From: Labrys sp. KNU-23
GTDB lineage: Bacteria > Pseudomonadota > Alphaproteobacteria > Rhizobiales > Labraceae
Length of the DNA: 64,000 nucleotides
NCBI RefSeq assembly: GCF_008330945.1
Contig: NZ_CP043488.1
Span: 558,001 to 622,000 of the forward strand
Direction: 5' to 3'
Below are positions 34,946-45,778 of the stretch, one piece after another; position 1 is the first letter of the stretch; the number at the start of each line of letters is the position of its first letter. A program made the translations under genes and the position numbers. A model generated the notes under the pieces. The model was not told where the DNA came from. It did not search any database and saw nothing but the letters and a program-made list of their open reading frames with translations.

Positions 34946-35746
34946 GATGCTGTGCAATCCCGAAATTAAACAAGACTCACATTCAATCTGAATAAGCAAC
35001 GCGATCAGAGAGATCTCATCAGAAAAACGCGTTGCTTTTTACGCAGCACTATGTTCTTGCCTCGAGCTTGGGTTATCAAGTGGCGCGCCACTTGGTTTGA
35101 GCAATGAATTGCCATCGGCTCGGTCGAAATCATGTTGACGGAGGGCTGTCGGCTCGATCTTCCAGGCGTTGTTCCCGTCCGTTCAATCTGACATTCCCAA
35201 GCCCCGCACAACACTGTGGCTGAACATATTTGGAAAATTAATACATGGTCTATCTGTAAATGATCTTAGATGGTGTTTGGTTTTTTACAAGATATCGCAG
35301 GACCGAAATTTCACCAAAGAGCGTCTGTCCATGAAATTGTATGCAATAGACCGGGATTACAGGTCATGGCTTGATGTTTTTCGAAAATTTCTATGATTTA
35401 AAAATATGTCTCTAATTTTTATAAAATAAATATAGATTATTAATCTATATATTTTTTAATATAAACGAATATTTTCAATTTAGTTGAAGTTTTTATTGAA
35501 AGCGTTTTTAATTTGAAGGAAAAGAGTGATTTCTCGTGAATTTATAAGCAATATTCATGTTTTTAATTGACATTAATAGTAACCTCTCTATTCGGGATAG
35601 GCATCGCCACGATGCCAGCCGTTGACTTGAAGCAGGCACGGGTCGAGCGTTGCGTTGACGGTCCGGCTCGGGGCGAGCATTCAGGTCCTGGGCCGCCGGA
35701 CAAGCGTCATCCGCCGGGTAGCGGTCGTCTGGCGTTGTGAATCGAC
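34946..35746. other. Intergenic gap with an AT-rich core
   Basis: No gene seen. About 35380-35580 is strongly AT-rich (poly-A/T runs), unlike its surroundings. Short open frames in it have no recognisable content. The promoter of the binding-protein operon lies at the left end. Confidence 0.6.
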
Positions 35747-36209
35747 ATGACCCTGGCAAATGTCGAGGTGGATCATGGCAGGGCGCTTGCCCCGGACATG
35801 GCCCGAACTTGGCTCGTTTTTATGTACAGGTCGGGAAGCCCAGCGCAAATCAGTGTTCCCCTGGCCGTGCAGGGCAGGGAAATCGGCAGCCACTTCGGTG
35901 CCCTTCATGAATGGGCGATAACAAAAGCTGAATGTCGAGATGCTCTGAGACTGGATGGGAATGAGCCCGCGAACCTTCGCCCAACATTATTAGGAAGTTG
36001 TCGACGACGCGCCCGCCAAGATGACCCATGGCATGCGCATCGAGGTGGAGAGGACTCTGCTGGAAAAGACGAGCAATAGTGTCCCCTCGGTTGCAGTTCA
36101 ATGTGGGTTCTCGGACATGGAAAACATGCGCCGGACTTACCTGAGCGACGCCCGGATCGGCCCCACCGAATATAGGGAGCAGTTCACGGCGTCGACGGAA
36201 TTCCCCTGA
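35747..36209 (+). pseudogene. Broken GlxA/FtrA-type AraC regulator (C-terminal part)
   Basis: The first frame reads VDHGRALAPDMARTWLVFM, SGSPAQISVPLAVQGR and HFGALHEW. This is the end of the DJ-1/PfpI-like domain and the linker of a GlxA-type regulator. After that the frame shifts. A second frame gives MGMSPRTFAQHY, a TAG stop, then EVVDDAPAKM, MRIEVERTLLEKTSNSV, VAVQCGFSDMENMRRTYL and GPTEYREQF, which is the AraC helix-turn-helix. One frameshift and one stop make it inactive, and the N-terminal half is missing. Confidence 0.85.
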
Positions 36210-36303
36210 ACCGTGGTTGGAGAACGGGCTATCCCCCACCGAGCCCGTCGTAGACATATAAGGGCATGCTACGATCCCGGGCATCGGGGTGCTGATCGCA
36301 CTA

Positions 36304-37299
36304 TCAAAGGGCGAGCGCTTTTCTGAGCATCTCCAGCCTTTCCATGGCGATCACGCCGTCATGGATCGTCGGTGCCGCGGTTTTCTCTCCGCCAAGCGCC
36401 GGGACCACGTCGGCGAGGAGGGCGTGATAGCCTTTGAAGTCCTCGTTGGCGGCTGCCGTGAAATTGGGTTTCCAGGTCAGGCTATCCAGGTCGTCGGCAA
36501 GCGTTGCCGCTGCATCGCCCGCCTTGAAGGGCGGATCCCGGTGCCAGCGCACCTCAACTACGTCCTCGATCTCCAGCCGCTGATGATCGCCCATCAGTTC
36601 GATACGCTCGACGGGCGTGCCTCGCGACTGGATGGTGCCCATGGCGATGGTGCCGATCGCACCGCAATCGAAGTCGAGGTCGATATGGAACAGCACGCGG
36701 CCGGGCGTCTTCTCGACCTTGCGTGCGGTCAGGCCCGTCACCGGAGAGACCAGAAAGGAGACGAGGTCCATATAGTGGACGCAGTGGTGCAGGAAGAAGC
36801 CGGTATAGTCGACATTGCCCGCGAAATAGCCGGGCGCCGTCATGTAGTAGCCGGTCAGGCCGAGTACTGGTCCGAAGCGTCCGGATTTGAGGATGTTGTG
36901 GGCGATCTTGTTGCCGACCGAATAGCGCTTCATGAAACCGACCAGCAGCGGCTTGCCGGCCTTCTCGGAAGCTTCTTGCAGCATACGCGCGCCCTGCGCG
37001 GTGCCGGAGGGGGGCTTTTCCATGAAGACCGCCAGGCCCCGTTCCAGCGCGGCCTTGCCAAAGGCCAGATGCTGGTCGGGGCCGACGGCCATGCCGACCG
37101 CATCGATACCGGGGGTACGGATCAGGTCCCGAGCGTCGGTGAGAAGAGCGGAGACGCCGAATTGGCGTCCGGCATCGGTGAGCCTCTTGCCGTCGACGTC
37201 GCACAGCGCCACGATTTTCACGTCATGGCGGGCGAGTTGTGGCAGCAGCATCTGGGTGGCATGTACGCCGCAGCCGATCCAGCCGATATTCAAGGTCAT
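36304..37299 (-). CDS. Gfo/Idh/MocA-family oxidoreductase
   Basis: 331 aa. N-terminal Rossmann fold (LNIGWIGCGVHATQ, VALCDVD at the end of strand 2, favouring NAD) with the EKP motif in VFMEKPPSG. The C-terminal domain has the catalytic-type HHCVHYMDL. It would oxidise or reduce a sugar, inositol or related polyol. Its ATG overlaps the stop of the epimerase gene by 4 bases. It is the last gene of the seven-gene sugar operon. Confidence 0.88.
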   Translation of the reverse strand: MTLNIGWIGCGVHATQMLLPQLARHDVKIVALCDVDGKRLTDAGRQFGVSALLTDARDLIRTPGIDAVGMAVGPDQHLAFGKAALERGLAVFMEKPPSGTAQGARMLQEASEKAGKPLLVGFMKRYSVGNKIAHNILKSGRFGPVLGLTGYYMTAPGYFAGNVDYTGFFLHHCVHYMDLVSFLVSPVTGLTARKVEKTPGRVLFHIDLDFDCGAIGTIAMGTIQSRGTPVERIELMGDHQRLEIEDVVEVRWHRDPPFKAGDAAATLADDLDSLTWKPNFTAAANEDFKGYHALLADVVPALGGEKTAAPTIHDGVIAMERLEMLRKALAL

Positions 37300-38177
37300 C
37301 TGCGATATTCCGTCAGCAACAAATGGGATCTGATGAAGGAGGCCGACGCGGCGAGGCGATCGCTTTCGTCCTCGTGGGGCGCGCGCCACTGCGCCAGCGG
37401 CACGCCGAAGCGGTCGTCATCGCGGCGAAAGGGTTCGAGTGAAATCGGCCCGCCATAGCCGATATCATGAAGTGCCCGCATCACGGCCACCCAGTTGGTC
37501 GCGCCCGTGCCGGGAAAGCCGCGGTGGTTCTCATTGGCCTGGAAATGCACCAGGCGTCGGCCGGCTAGGCGTATGGCCTCGGCGATGGAGGCTTCCTCCA
37601 TATGCATGTGGAAGGTGTCGAGCATCACCTGGATGGCCGGATGGTCGACGGCGTCGAGCAGTTCAATCGCTTGCTGCGTGGTGCAGAGCACGTCGCTCTC
37701 GAAACGGTTCAGGGGTTCGACGGCGAGGGTGACGCCGAGGCGCGCAGCATGCTCGCCTGCTTCCTTCAGGCCGACGACGCAGCGCTCCTTGCGCGCCAGG
37801 CGCTCTTCCTCGCTGACCGGCTGGGGTGGCCGGCCGGCGAAGACGAGTGGGTTGCCGGTGAGGGGACCGCCCACCAGCGTCGCGCCGAGGCCCGCGGCGC
37901 AATCGGCGGCATATTTCAGATAATCGATGCCGGCTCGATGGCTGGCGGCGTCCTCGGAGGCAAGGTTGCGCTGCAGGTTTACGCGCGCCGCCAGCACCAG
38001 GCCGAGACCGGCATCGCAAATGGCCTTGCGTGCCTGCCCGAGGTCGATCTCGCCGGGTTCCGGCACCAGGAGCTCGACGAAATCATAACCGAGCGCCTTC
38101 ATCCGGCTGAAGAGGGGGAAATGCTCGGCCGTGAAGGGCCGGGCATATTGCATGGAAATCAGACCGATTGGATTCAT
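37296..38177 (-). CDS. Sugar phosphate isomerase/epimerase (TIM barrel, tagatose/psicose 3-epimerase-like)
   Basis: 293 aa xylose-isomerase-like TIM barrel. The metal-binding residues fall in LAVEPLNRFES, VMLDTFHMHMEE and SLEPFRRD, as in the D-tagatose/D-psicose 3-epimerases; His in FQANENHRG fits the third metal or substrate site. With the oxidoreductase it likely processes the imported sugar. It begins 170 bases after the permease gene. Confidence 0.87.
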   Translation of the reverse strand: MNPIGLISMQYARPFTAEHFPLFSRMKALGYDFVELLVPEPGEIDLGQARKAICDAGLGLVLAARVNLQRNLASEDAASHRAGIDYLKYAADCAAGLGATLVGGPLTGNPLVFAGRPPQPVSEEERLARKERCVVGLKEAGEHAARLGVTLAVEPLNRFESDVLCTTQQAIELLDAVDHPAIQVMLDTFHMHMEEASIAEAIRLAGRRLVHFQANENHRGFPGTGATNWVAVMRALHDIGYGGPISLEPFRRDDDRFGVPLAQWRAPHEDESDRLAASASFIRSHLLLTEYRR

Positions 38178-38347
38178 GGAGCCGTTTCACGATAGGTTGC
38201 GGATGGAAGGACGGAACGAGCTTTTCGCGGCGAGGCTGGTAAGGGCTGGGCGGGAGCGGGCAGGCCTGCCGGGGCCCGGCCCCGAGGACCAATGGCCGGG
38301 ATGGATCCGGCGCCCTTTCCTGGCGTCGATGGAAGGTTGCTCATTCC

Positions 38348-39181
38348 TCATCCCTTCACGGCGCCCTGGGTCAGGCCGCCGACCAGGCTTTTTTGCACGA
38401 TCAGGAAGAGCAGCGTCGCCGGCAAGGCACCGATCACGCCACCCGCGGCGAGCAGGCCCCATTCGATCTGGTACTCACCGATCAAGGTCTGGATCGCGAC
38501 GGTCACGGTGCGCACATTCTTGCCGCTGAGGGTCAGCGCGTAGAGATACTCGTTCCAGGCGGTGATGAAGATGTAGATGCCGGTGGAGATGATGCCCGGC
38601 ATGGCGAGGGGCAGCACGACGCGACGCAGGGCCGTCAGCCGTGAACAGCCGTCGATCATCGCCGCCTCGTCCAGGCTTCTTGGAATGGCGGCGATATAGC
38701 TCGTCAGCATCCATACCGCGAAGGGAATGGCGACGGTGGCGTTGGCGAGGATCAGGCTGAGATGGGTGTCCAGCAGTCCAAGGCGCCGCATCAGCACGAA
38801 CAGGGGCAGGATCAGCAGCACTACCGGGAACATGTTCACCAGCAGGAATTGCAGCATGATCGCCCTGCGGCCGGCGAAGCGGAAGCGCGAGAAAGCATAC
38901 GCCGCGGTGACGGAGACGCCGAGGCCCACCAAGACCGTGCCCAGCGCGATGATCAGGCTGTGGCCCATATTGCCGAGGAAGGAGGTCTGCTCGAACAGGC
39001 GGATATAATTGTCGAGGCTCCAGCCGGTGGGCGAAAGAGAGACCCCGCTCGCGGCGATCCGCGCGGAAGGGGTGAGCGAGGTCAGGATCATCCAGGCGAA
39101 GGGGGCGAGCGCGAACAGGACGATCAGTGCCACTGGCAGGTCGGTGGTAAGAATGCGGCGAAGGGACGAGGGCTTGTTCAT
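38348..39181 (-). CDS. Carbohydrate ABC importer permease (MalG type)
   Basis: 277 aa inner-membrane permease with about six membrane segments and the EAA loop at SLDEAAMIDGCSRLTALRRVVLP, which docks the ATPase. Typical CUT1 second permease. ATG 39181 overlaps the stop of the partner permease by 4 bases; the frame is open far upstream but that part is a shadow of the partner. Confidence 0.93.
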   Translation of the reverse strand: MNKPSSLRRILTTDLPVALIVLFALAPFAWMILTSLTPSARIAASGVSLSPTGWSLDNYIRLFEQTSFLGNMGHSLIIALGTVLVGLGVSVTAAYAFSRFRFAGRRAIMLQFLLVNMFPVVLLILPLFVLMRRLGLLDTHLSLILANATVAIPFAVWMLTSYIAAIPRSLDEAAMIDGCSRLTALRRVVLPLAMPGIISTGIYIFITAWNEYLYALTLSGKNVRTVTVAIQTLIGEYQIEWGLLAAGGVIGALPATLLFLIVQKSLVGGLTQGAVKG

Positions 39182-40101
39182 CGCTCGACCTCCTTCATGG
39201 TGCGGGCGATATAGATGGCGACAAAGGCGCCGAGCAGGATCGTGAAAGTCACCGCGATCGCCGTGCCATAGCCGAAATCGAGATTCTGCCGTGCCTTGAT
39301 GAAGGCATAGAGCGGCAGCGTGTGGGTGGCGTAACCGGGGCCCCCGCCCGTCATCACGAAGATCACGTCCATCGAGTTGGCGACCCAGATCACGCGCAGC
39401 AGGCCCGCCGTTGCCAGCACCGGCGCGATGCCGGGCAGGGTGACGTTGACGAACTGGCGCCAGGGCGTCGCGCCGTCGATGGCCGCGGCCTCGTACTGGC
39501 TGCGCGGGATGCCCTGCAGGCCGGCGAGGATCATCACCGCGAAGAAGGGAAAGCCCTGCCAGGTGAGCGTGGCGATGACGGCATAGAGCGCGACACTGGG
39601 ATCGGCGAGCCAGGGTATGGCGGCCTGGATCATGTGCACCTGGAGCAGCATGTCGTTGAGCACGCCCGTGTTGGGATCGTAGATCCAGCGCCACATCAGG
39701 GCGATGACCACGCTCGGCAGCGCCCAGGGGATGATGATCAGCGCGCGGGCAAGCCCCCGCCAGGGAAAGTCTCGATTGAGCAGCAGCGCCGTGACGAGGC
39801 CCAGCCCCATCTGCAAGGGCACCGTCAGGCCGATCCAGATCGCGGTGTGCCAGAGCGCTGTCCAGAACACCGGGTCCGCGAAGAGCTTGATGTAATTGCC
39901 GAGGCCGACGAATTTGGCGGCGTTGGGCTTCCACAGCACCAGATCGAACAGGCTCGTATAGACCGCTTCGATCATCGGCACGAAGACGACGACCATCACC
40001 ACCAGCAGCGCCGGCGCCAGCAGGGCGTAGGGCATCAGCCGCCTGCGCAGGGGGATTGTGAATTCCCGGTCGGGCTCAGAGGTCGAGGTGAGCAGGGACA
40101 T
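39178..40101 (-). CDS. Carbohydrate ABC importer permease (MalF type)
   Basis: 307 aa. Six membrane segments with an N-terminal one at about 22-45 and the EAA loop in SQYEAAAIDGATPWRQFVNVTLP. CUT1 first permease. ATG 40101 (MSLLTSTSEPD) is chosen over the upstream in-frame start. It is separated from the binding-protein gene by 195 bases, a common spacing that lets the binding protein be made in excess. Confidence 0.93.
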   Translation of the reverse strand: MSLLTSTSEPDREFTIPLRRRLMPYALLAPALLVVMVVVFVPMIEAVYTSLFDLVLWKPNAAKFVGLGNYIKLFADPVFWTALWHTAIWIGLTVPLQMGLGLVTALLLNRDFPWRGLARALIIIPWALPSVVIALMWRWIYDPNTGVLNDMLLQVHMIQAAIPWLADPSVALYAVIATLTWQGFPFFAVMILAGLQGIPRSQYEAAAIDGATPWRQFVNVTLPGIAPVLATAGLLRVIWVANSMDVIFVMTGGGPGYATHTLPLYAFIKARQNLDFGYGTAIAVTFTILLGAFVAIYIARTMKEVER

Positions 40102-40296
40102 TGTCCGTTCTCGTGGTGGTCGGTGGATGAGACCCGCCCGCAACGCGGCCGGGGCAGGTGTGGGCTATGCGTCCTGGCGTGACGGGCGTCATGGCCCGCC
40201 AGGCGGCTTTCGTGCAGGGTAGAAAGGAAACGGGAAGGAAAGCCGGGGCCGGCCGAGGGGTGGGATCTCCCGCACCGGTTTTCCTTCACCTGCAGC

Positions 40297-41514
40297 TCAA
40301 TTGGCGAACAAAGCCTGCAATTGCTGCATCATCTGCTCGGGTGTCTCCGCACCGGTCAGGGCCTGCTGCATGCCGGTCTGCCAGGCAGTGTTGACGAATT
40401 CGGCCGTGGCCGGGGTCTGCGGCAACACGGCGGCGAAAGGCAGGGACTGCACGGTGGCGTCGACGAAGCGGCGCTCATGCTGGGCCCAGTTGGCCGAACC
40501 CGATTTGGTCACCGTCATCTGGCCGGTGGCCTTGTTGAATTCGACATTGTTCTGTCCCTCGGCCAGGAAGGAGATCCATTTCCAGGCGGCGTCCTTGGCC
40601 TGGGAGGAGGAGAAAACCGCCAGCGATTCATCACCATAGGAGGTCCACTGCTTGCCGTTGCAGGCCGGGGCCGGCACGGCGGAGACCTTGTCGCCCAGGG
40701 CTTTGACGAGATCGTTGGACGAACCGACATGGTGGATGGTCATCGCGGTCTTGCCGGCCTTGAAGGCGGCGATGATCTCCTGGAAACCGTCATTGGGGGC
40801 GGAAGGCGGAATCGACTTGTCTTCGCGGAACATGTCCACCAGCCATTTGTTGGCGGCAACCGCTTCCGGCGTGGTCAGGCCGCCCGGCTCCAGCCTGGCG
40901 CCCTTGGAGAAGACGAACGTGCCCCATTGGTCCCAGCCGCCCTTGCCGCCGCGCAGGCCGAAGCCATAGGTGTCCGGTGCCTTGGTGAGCTTCTTGGCGT
41001 CTTCGCGGAATTCGTCGCAGGTCTTGGGCGGTTCCAGGCCGGCAGCCTTGAACAGGTCGGTGCGGTAATAGAGGTAGAGCACGACATACTGGACCGGCAG
41101 GTAATATTGCTTGCCGTCCGGCCCCTTGTTGAGATGGAGGAGATTGTCGAGGAGGTCCGCCTTGCCCGGCCAGGCATCGATGCGCTCGCCAATCGGTTCC
41201 AGCGCGCCCATCTCGACCAGGCGAGGCTGGGCGAACAGCTTCACCATCGCCGCGTCCGGCGCATTGCCTCCGACGATCGCCGTGTAGAGATTGTCGTAAT
41301 AGGCTCCCCACGGCACATTCTCGGCTTCGATCTTGATGCCGGGATTAGCTGCCTCGAATTTCTTGATGAGATCGCCCATCGGGTTGGCCGGATTGTCGAA
41401 ATGGTACCAGAAGCGCACGGTCTGCGCTTGTGCGGCACCGAGCGCCATGCCGATGGCCAGCGCGCAGGCGGCGCCGAAGGCCTTGAGCGTTCTGTTCAGT
41501 CCTGACTTCATCAT
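40297..41514 (-). CDS. Extracellular sugar-binding protein of a CUT1 ABC importer
   Basis: 405 aa family 1 solute-binding protein. Signal peptide LNRTLKAFGAACALAIGMALGAAQAQ. The mature protein starts TVRFWYHFDNPANP and has the usual two-domain pattern (KKFEAANPGIKIE, LPVQYVVLYLYYRTDLFKAAG). Two ATGs lie in a row; GGAGG is better spaced for the second (41511). Related proteins bind glycerol-3-phosphate or oligosaccharides; the ligand here is not known. Confidence 0.92.
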   Translation of the reverse strand: MMKSGLNRTLKAFGAACALAIGMALGAAQAQTVRFWYHFDNPANPMGDLIKKFEAANPGIKIEAENVPWGAYYDNLYTAIVGGNAPDAAMVKLFAQPRLVEMGALEPIGERIDAWPGKADLLDNLLHLNKGPDGKQYYLPVQYVVLYLYYRTDLFKAAGLEPPKTCDEFREDAKKLTKAPDTYGFGLRGGKGGWDQWGTFVFSKGARLEPGGLTTPEAVAANKWLVDMFREDKSIPPSAPNDGFQEIIAAFKAGKTAMTIHHVGSSNDLVKALGDKVSAVPAPACNGKQWTSYGDESLAVFSSSQAKDAAWKWISFLAEGQNNVEFNKATGQMTVTKSGSANWAQHERRFVDATVQSLPFAAVLPQTPATAEFVNTAWQTGMQQALTGAETPEQMMQQLQALFAN

Positions 41515-41546
41515 CTCCTCCCGAGGTATCGTTGAGCCCGGCCGGT

Positions 41547-42548
41547 TCAATCCGGCCTGATCATGGCTTTGGCCGCGTCGGCGGCGGTCTTGAGGGCGGT
41601 TCGCGCTGCGCCGAGGCCAAGGCTCATCTGCAGGAAGCCGTGCGTGACGCCCTCCACCAGGTGGACGTCGGCCGGGCGAGCGAGCGAGCGCAGGCGGGCT
41701 GCCAGATTGAGCGAATCCGACAGCAGCGGATCGATTTCCGCGGCCAGCAGGAAAACTGGCGGCAGGGCGCGAAGGGCCTCGTCGCTGGCATGGAGCGGTG
41801 CGGCAAGCGGCGATTGCCGTGCTTGGGGATCGGCAAGATACCAGTCCCAATAACGCTGCATCCGCGCCCTGGTCAGGCCGGGGCCTTCGGCAAAGCGCCG
41901 ATAGGACGGCGTCTCGAAATCGGAGTCATAGACGCCATAGAAGAGCAGGGCGCCGTTCGGCGTTCTGCCTCCCCTGGCCCGGATGTGGAGCATCGCCGCC
42001 AGGGCGAGGTTGGCACCGGCCGAGTCGCCGGCGAGCAGCAACGGGCCGGGGTGCACGCCAAGCGCGGCCGTGTCCTCGAAAACACGAGCGAGGCAGGCGA
42101 GCACGTCGTGCAGCCCCGCCGGAAAAGGGTGTTCCGGCGCAAGGCGATAATCAGGTACCAGCACGGGCAGGCCCGTCTCGATGGCGAGGACCCGGGCACA
42201 GCGCTCATGCGTTTGCGGGTTGCAGAAGGCAAAGCCGCCCCCATGCACGAAGACGAGGGCGCCGTGCCGTGCCTGCGGCGGAATCAGGACCTTCATCGGG
42301 CAGTCAGCCGAGGCCAGGGCCGAGTTGGCCGGGACAACGACTTCCGCCGCCAGGGCCATGGCCGGCAGGTCCTCGTTCCAGCGCTGGTTGAGTTTCGCGG
42401 CAAGGACGCGGCCCTCGGCCGGCGGCATCAGCGTGGTGTCGGGCTGTGGCCCGATCTCGGCGTCGACAGCGGCCAGCAGGGCTGCCAGTTCGGGATCGAG
42501 GCGGCCGTCCAATTGCTCCACCCTGCGATCGTCCAAGGGGTGGCTCAT
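41547..42548 (-). CDS. Alpha/beta hydrolase, hormone-sensitive-lipase family esterase
   Basis: 333 aa. The oxyanion motif HGGGFAF and nucleophile motif GDSAGAN define the HSL (family IV) esterases; the acid and His are likely in AEIDPLLSDS and VTHGFLQM. It could deacylate the sugar imported by this operon. Its ATG overlaps the stop of the GntR gene by 4 bases, so regulator and enzyme are translationally coupled. Confidence 0.9.
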   Translation of the reverse strand: MSHPLDDRRVEQLDGRLDPELAALLAAVDAEIGPQPDTTLMPPAEGRVLAAKLNQRWNEDLPAMALAAEVVVPANSALASADCPMKVLIPPQARHGALVFVHGGGFAFCNPQTHERCARVLAIETGLPVLVPDYRLAPEHPFPAGLHDVLACLARVFEDTAALGVHPGPLLLAGDSAGANLALAAMLHIRARGGRTPNGALLFYGVYDSDFETPSYRRFAEGPGLTRARMQRYWDWYLADPQARQSPLAAPLHASDEALRALPPVFLLAAEIDPLLSDSLNLAARLRSLARPADVHLVEGVTHGFLQMSLGLGAARTALKTAADAAKAMIRPD

Positions 42549-43261
42549 TGCTCCGCCCCCGGAAAGACGTTGGGTCCGAAATCGACGATGGTCGCGATGT
42601 GGTGCTGAAGCGACGCCGCGGCCGCGGCGCCGTCACCAGCTTCGATGGCCGCCACCAGGGGCCAATGGCGCTGCGCGGTAAGCACGAGGTCGCGCTCGCT
42701 CCGCGAACGCGAGATCTTGAAGCGATGGTTGTGGATCAGGCACCGATGCAGGATCGGATCCAGCGCCGGCAGGTCGGCATCCTGGAACAGGCGGCGGTGG
42801 AAATCGCGATCGAAAGCGGCGAGCTCCATCTCGTCATCCTGCTGCGCGGCGTCCTCCATGGCCCCGACCAATGCCTTCAGGTCAGTGACGAGGTTGCGGC
42901 TCGGCTTGCGCAGGACCCGCAGCACGCCGGCGCATTCGATCTGGTGGCGCACGCGAAACATCTCCACCGCTTCGTCGGCCGTGCAGTCCGAGACCTGCGT
43001 GCCGCGATGGCCGCGCCGGCGCACGAGCCCTTCTTCCTGCAGTTGCAGCAGCGCCTCGCGCACCGTGCCCTGGCTGCAGCCGAAGCGGGCTGCCAGCTCC
43101 AGCTCGACCAGAGGCGCGCCCGCGGGCAGATCCCCGAGCATGATGTCGTGCTTGAGAGCGTCGAAAGCTGCAGCGGAGCGTGCAATCGGACCGACACGCC
43201 CGTTGCGGCCAGACAATGACGGCAGATCCGAACGGCGGGGCGATCCGGGCCGGTCGCTCAT
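42545..43261 (-). CDS. GntR-family (FadR/FCD) regulator of the sugar operon
   Basis: 238 aa. Winged helix at about 30-95 (AFDALKHDIMLGDLPAGAPLVE, CSQGTVREALLQLQEEGLV) and an all-helical FCD effector domain with metal-type residues (DRDFHRRLF, LIHNHRF, HHIATIVDF). ATG 43261 has GGAGG 5 bases upstream. It heads the minus-strand operon and lies next to the dyad at 43329-43352, its likely operator. Confidence 0.9.
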   Translation of the reverse strand: MSDRPGSPRRSDLPSLSGRNGRVGPIARSAAAFDALKHDIMLGDLPAGAPLVELELAARFGCSQGTVREALLQLQEEGLVRRRGHRGTQVSDCTADEAVEMFRVRHQIECAGVLRVLRKPSRNLVTDLKALVGAMEDAAQQDDEMELAAFDRDFHRRLFQDADLPALDPILHRCLIHNHRFKISRSRSERDLVLTAQRHWPLVAAIEAGDGAAAAASLQHHIATIVDFGPNVFPGAEQ

Positions 43262-43328
43262 GTTTTCCTCCATCGGCAGGCGGCTCCAACCCTCGTCTCG
43301 TGCACGGGGCTCGGCCCTGGCTCTTGCA

Positions 43329-43352
43329 ATTATCATTATTGATATTGATAAT
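43329..43352. promoter_or_regulatory. Dyad operator between the GntR operon and the ABC ATPase gene
   Basis: ATTATCA (43329-43335) and its exact complement TGATAAT (43346-43352) flank a 10-base AT spacer. It sits in the 145-base divergent promoter region and stands out as AT-rich in GC-rich DNA. Likely the GntR site controlling both directions. Confidence 0.6.
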
Positions 43353-43406
43353 GACGTCAAGGCTTGAAGAGACCGCCCCTGTCGAGGGCGGCATGGGGAG
43401 GATGGC

Positions 43407-44471
<1,065 letters not shown>

Positions 44472-44619
44472 GCGGCCCGTGAGCCTCGCGCTCTTCCGAT
44501 GGCAGAGCCTCTCCGGCTCAAGGCTCTAACCCGTCGGGACAGCCTGGGCCGATGTTCGCCGATGGTGCCCCGGCGAACCGGCAGGCGATCATGTCCCGTG
44601 GCACTTCGCGGGCCGATAC

Positions 44620-45318
44620 TTAAGCCAGGCCTTCGGCAACCGCATAGGCAAAAAGAGCATCCGTGATGTTGTCTTTCCGAGGCAACAAGGCACGCGCCGT
44701 GATCGAGTCGAGATGATGCATCATGAGGGCGACCGCTTCGTCGGTCTTGCCCGCGATCAGCTTGTCCAGCAGTTCCCGATGTTCCGATACGGCACATTCC
44801 GAGGAATGGGGTCTGCCGTAGAGAGCCAGGATCAGCGAGGTGCGCGCAACCAGTTCATTCACGTAGCGTATGAGACTGGCATTGCTGGTCATCTGCGCCA
44901 GAAGCGTATGGAATTCGCCAGCCAGGCGTATCGATGCCGCGTGCTCGGTCCTGGCCGATTCCTCGGCGGCGATATGGGCAGATAACGTGTCTATTTGTTC
45001 TTGCGTCAAATTCCCGGAAAGGCTCTCCACGACCAGGCGTTCAAGCGCCACGCGCGTGAGATAGAGGTTCCTGCCTTCCTCCAGGCTGGGTTGAGAGACC
45101 ACCGCCCCCTTGTTGGGCCGCAATTCGACCAGCCCTTCCTGGCTCAGACGAACGAGCGCTTCACGAACGAGCGTCCGGCTGACGCCCAGTCGTTCGCCTA
45201 TCGAGTCCTCCGGCAGCTTCGATCCGGGCGGCAAAGCCTGATCGAGAATGGCCCGTTTCAAGGCGCGATGAACGGCTTGAGAGCGACCACCGCCGGTATC
45301 ACTCACTTTCTTTGCCAT
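44620..45318 (-). CDS. GntR-family (FCD) regulator
   Basis: 232 aa. Winged helix at about 14-75 (VHRALKRAILDQALPPGSKLPED, VSRTLVREALVRLSQEGLVELRPNKGAVV), then an FCD domain (LAGEFHTLLAQM, SEHRELLDKL, MHHLDSI). Its closest relatives control purine, pyrimidine or amine catabolism. It is divergent from the flavin-reductase-like gene and near two amidohydrolases, which it may regulate through the motifs near 45516 and 46566. Confidence 0.9.
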   Translation of the reverse strand: MAKKVSDTGGGRSQAVHRALKRAILDQALPPGSKLPEDSIGERLGVSRTLVREALVRLSQEGLVELRPNKGAVVSQPSLEEGRNLYLTRVALERLVVESLSGNLTQEQIDTLSAHIAAEESARTEHAASIRLAGEFHTLLAQMTSNASLIRYVNELVARTSLILALYGRPHSSECAVSEHRELLDKLIAGKTDEAVALMMHHLDSITARALLPRKDNITDALFAYAVAEGLA

Positions 45319-45515
45319 TCGAGCTCTCCGGTTCCAGTGCTTTTCCCCTGGAATTGCATACGAATATTGTGGGTGTCCAGCCGTTTGTCATCGTGGTGAG
45401 CCCCAGCTTGCTTCGTTCCGGCCGGCAAACCAGCTTTTGGCTCGCTCGGCATTCCCGGTGTCGTCTGCGGAGTAGCTTTACGAAAGTAAGATTGCATGCA
45501 TATATATCTATATAT

Positions 45516-45536
45516 TGAATACAATCATTGCATTCA
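45516..45536. promoter_or_regulatory. Near-perfect palindrome upstream of the flavin-reductase-like gene
   Basis: A 21-base palindrome with arms TGAATACAAT and ATTGCATTCA around one central base; nine of ten pairs match. It lies in the 460-base gap between the GntR gene and the flavin-reductase-like gene, inside an AT-rich stretch. A weaker related site, TTGCATACGAA, lies near 45354. Likely a GntR operator. The rest of the gap shows no gene. Confidence 0.55.
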
Positions 45537-45778
45537 AAAAGCAGAGGAGGCATCAATGCTCGTCTTCGCCGGGAAGAGAGTAGCCGGAGCAAGGACGATG
45601 CCGCGGCTGCCCGTCGCCTCCAGCAGACACGCATCGGGGGAGAGCGAGTTTCCTATGCCCTCGGGCCTCCACGGGCATGACCATCGCGCCTGTGCGTCCC
45701 TGGCGCAGACACGGCCGGCACCCTTGAATTCTCGGGCGGCAGCGATGCCGCCTTCAGCGTAAATCGAGCGAAAATCCG

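Noticed and set aside
36289..37458. 389-codon plus-strand frame
   Set aside because: Lies antisense to the clear Gfo/Idh/MocA oxidoreductase gene; it is a codon-bias shadow.
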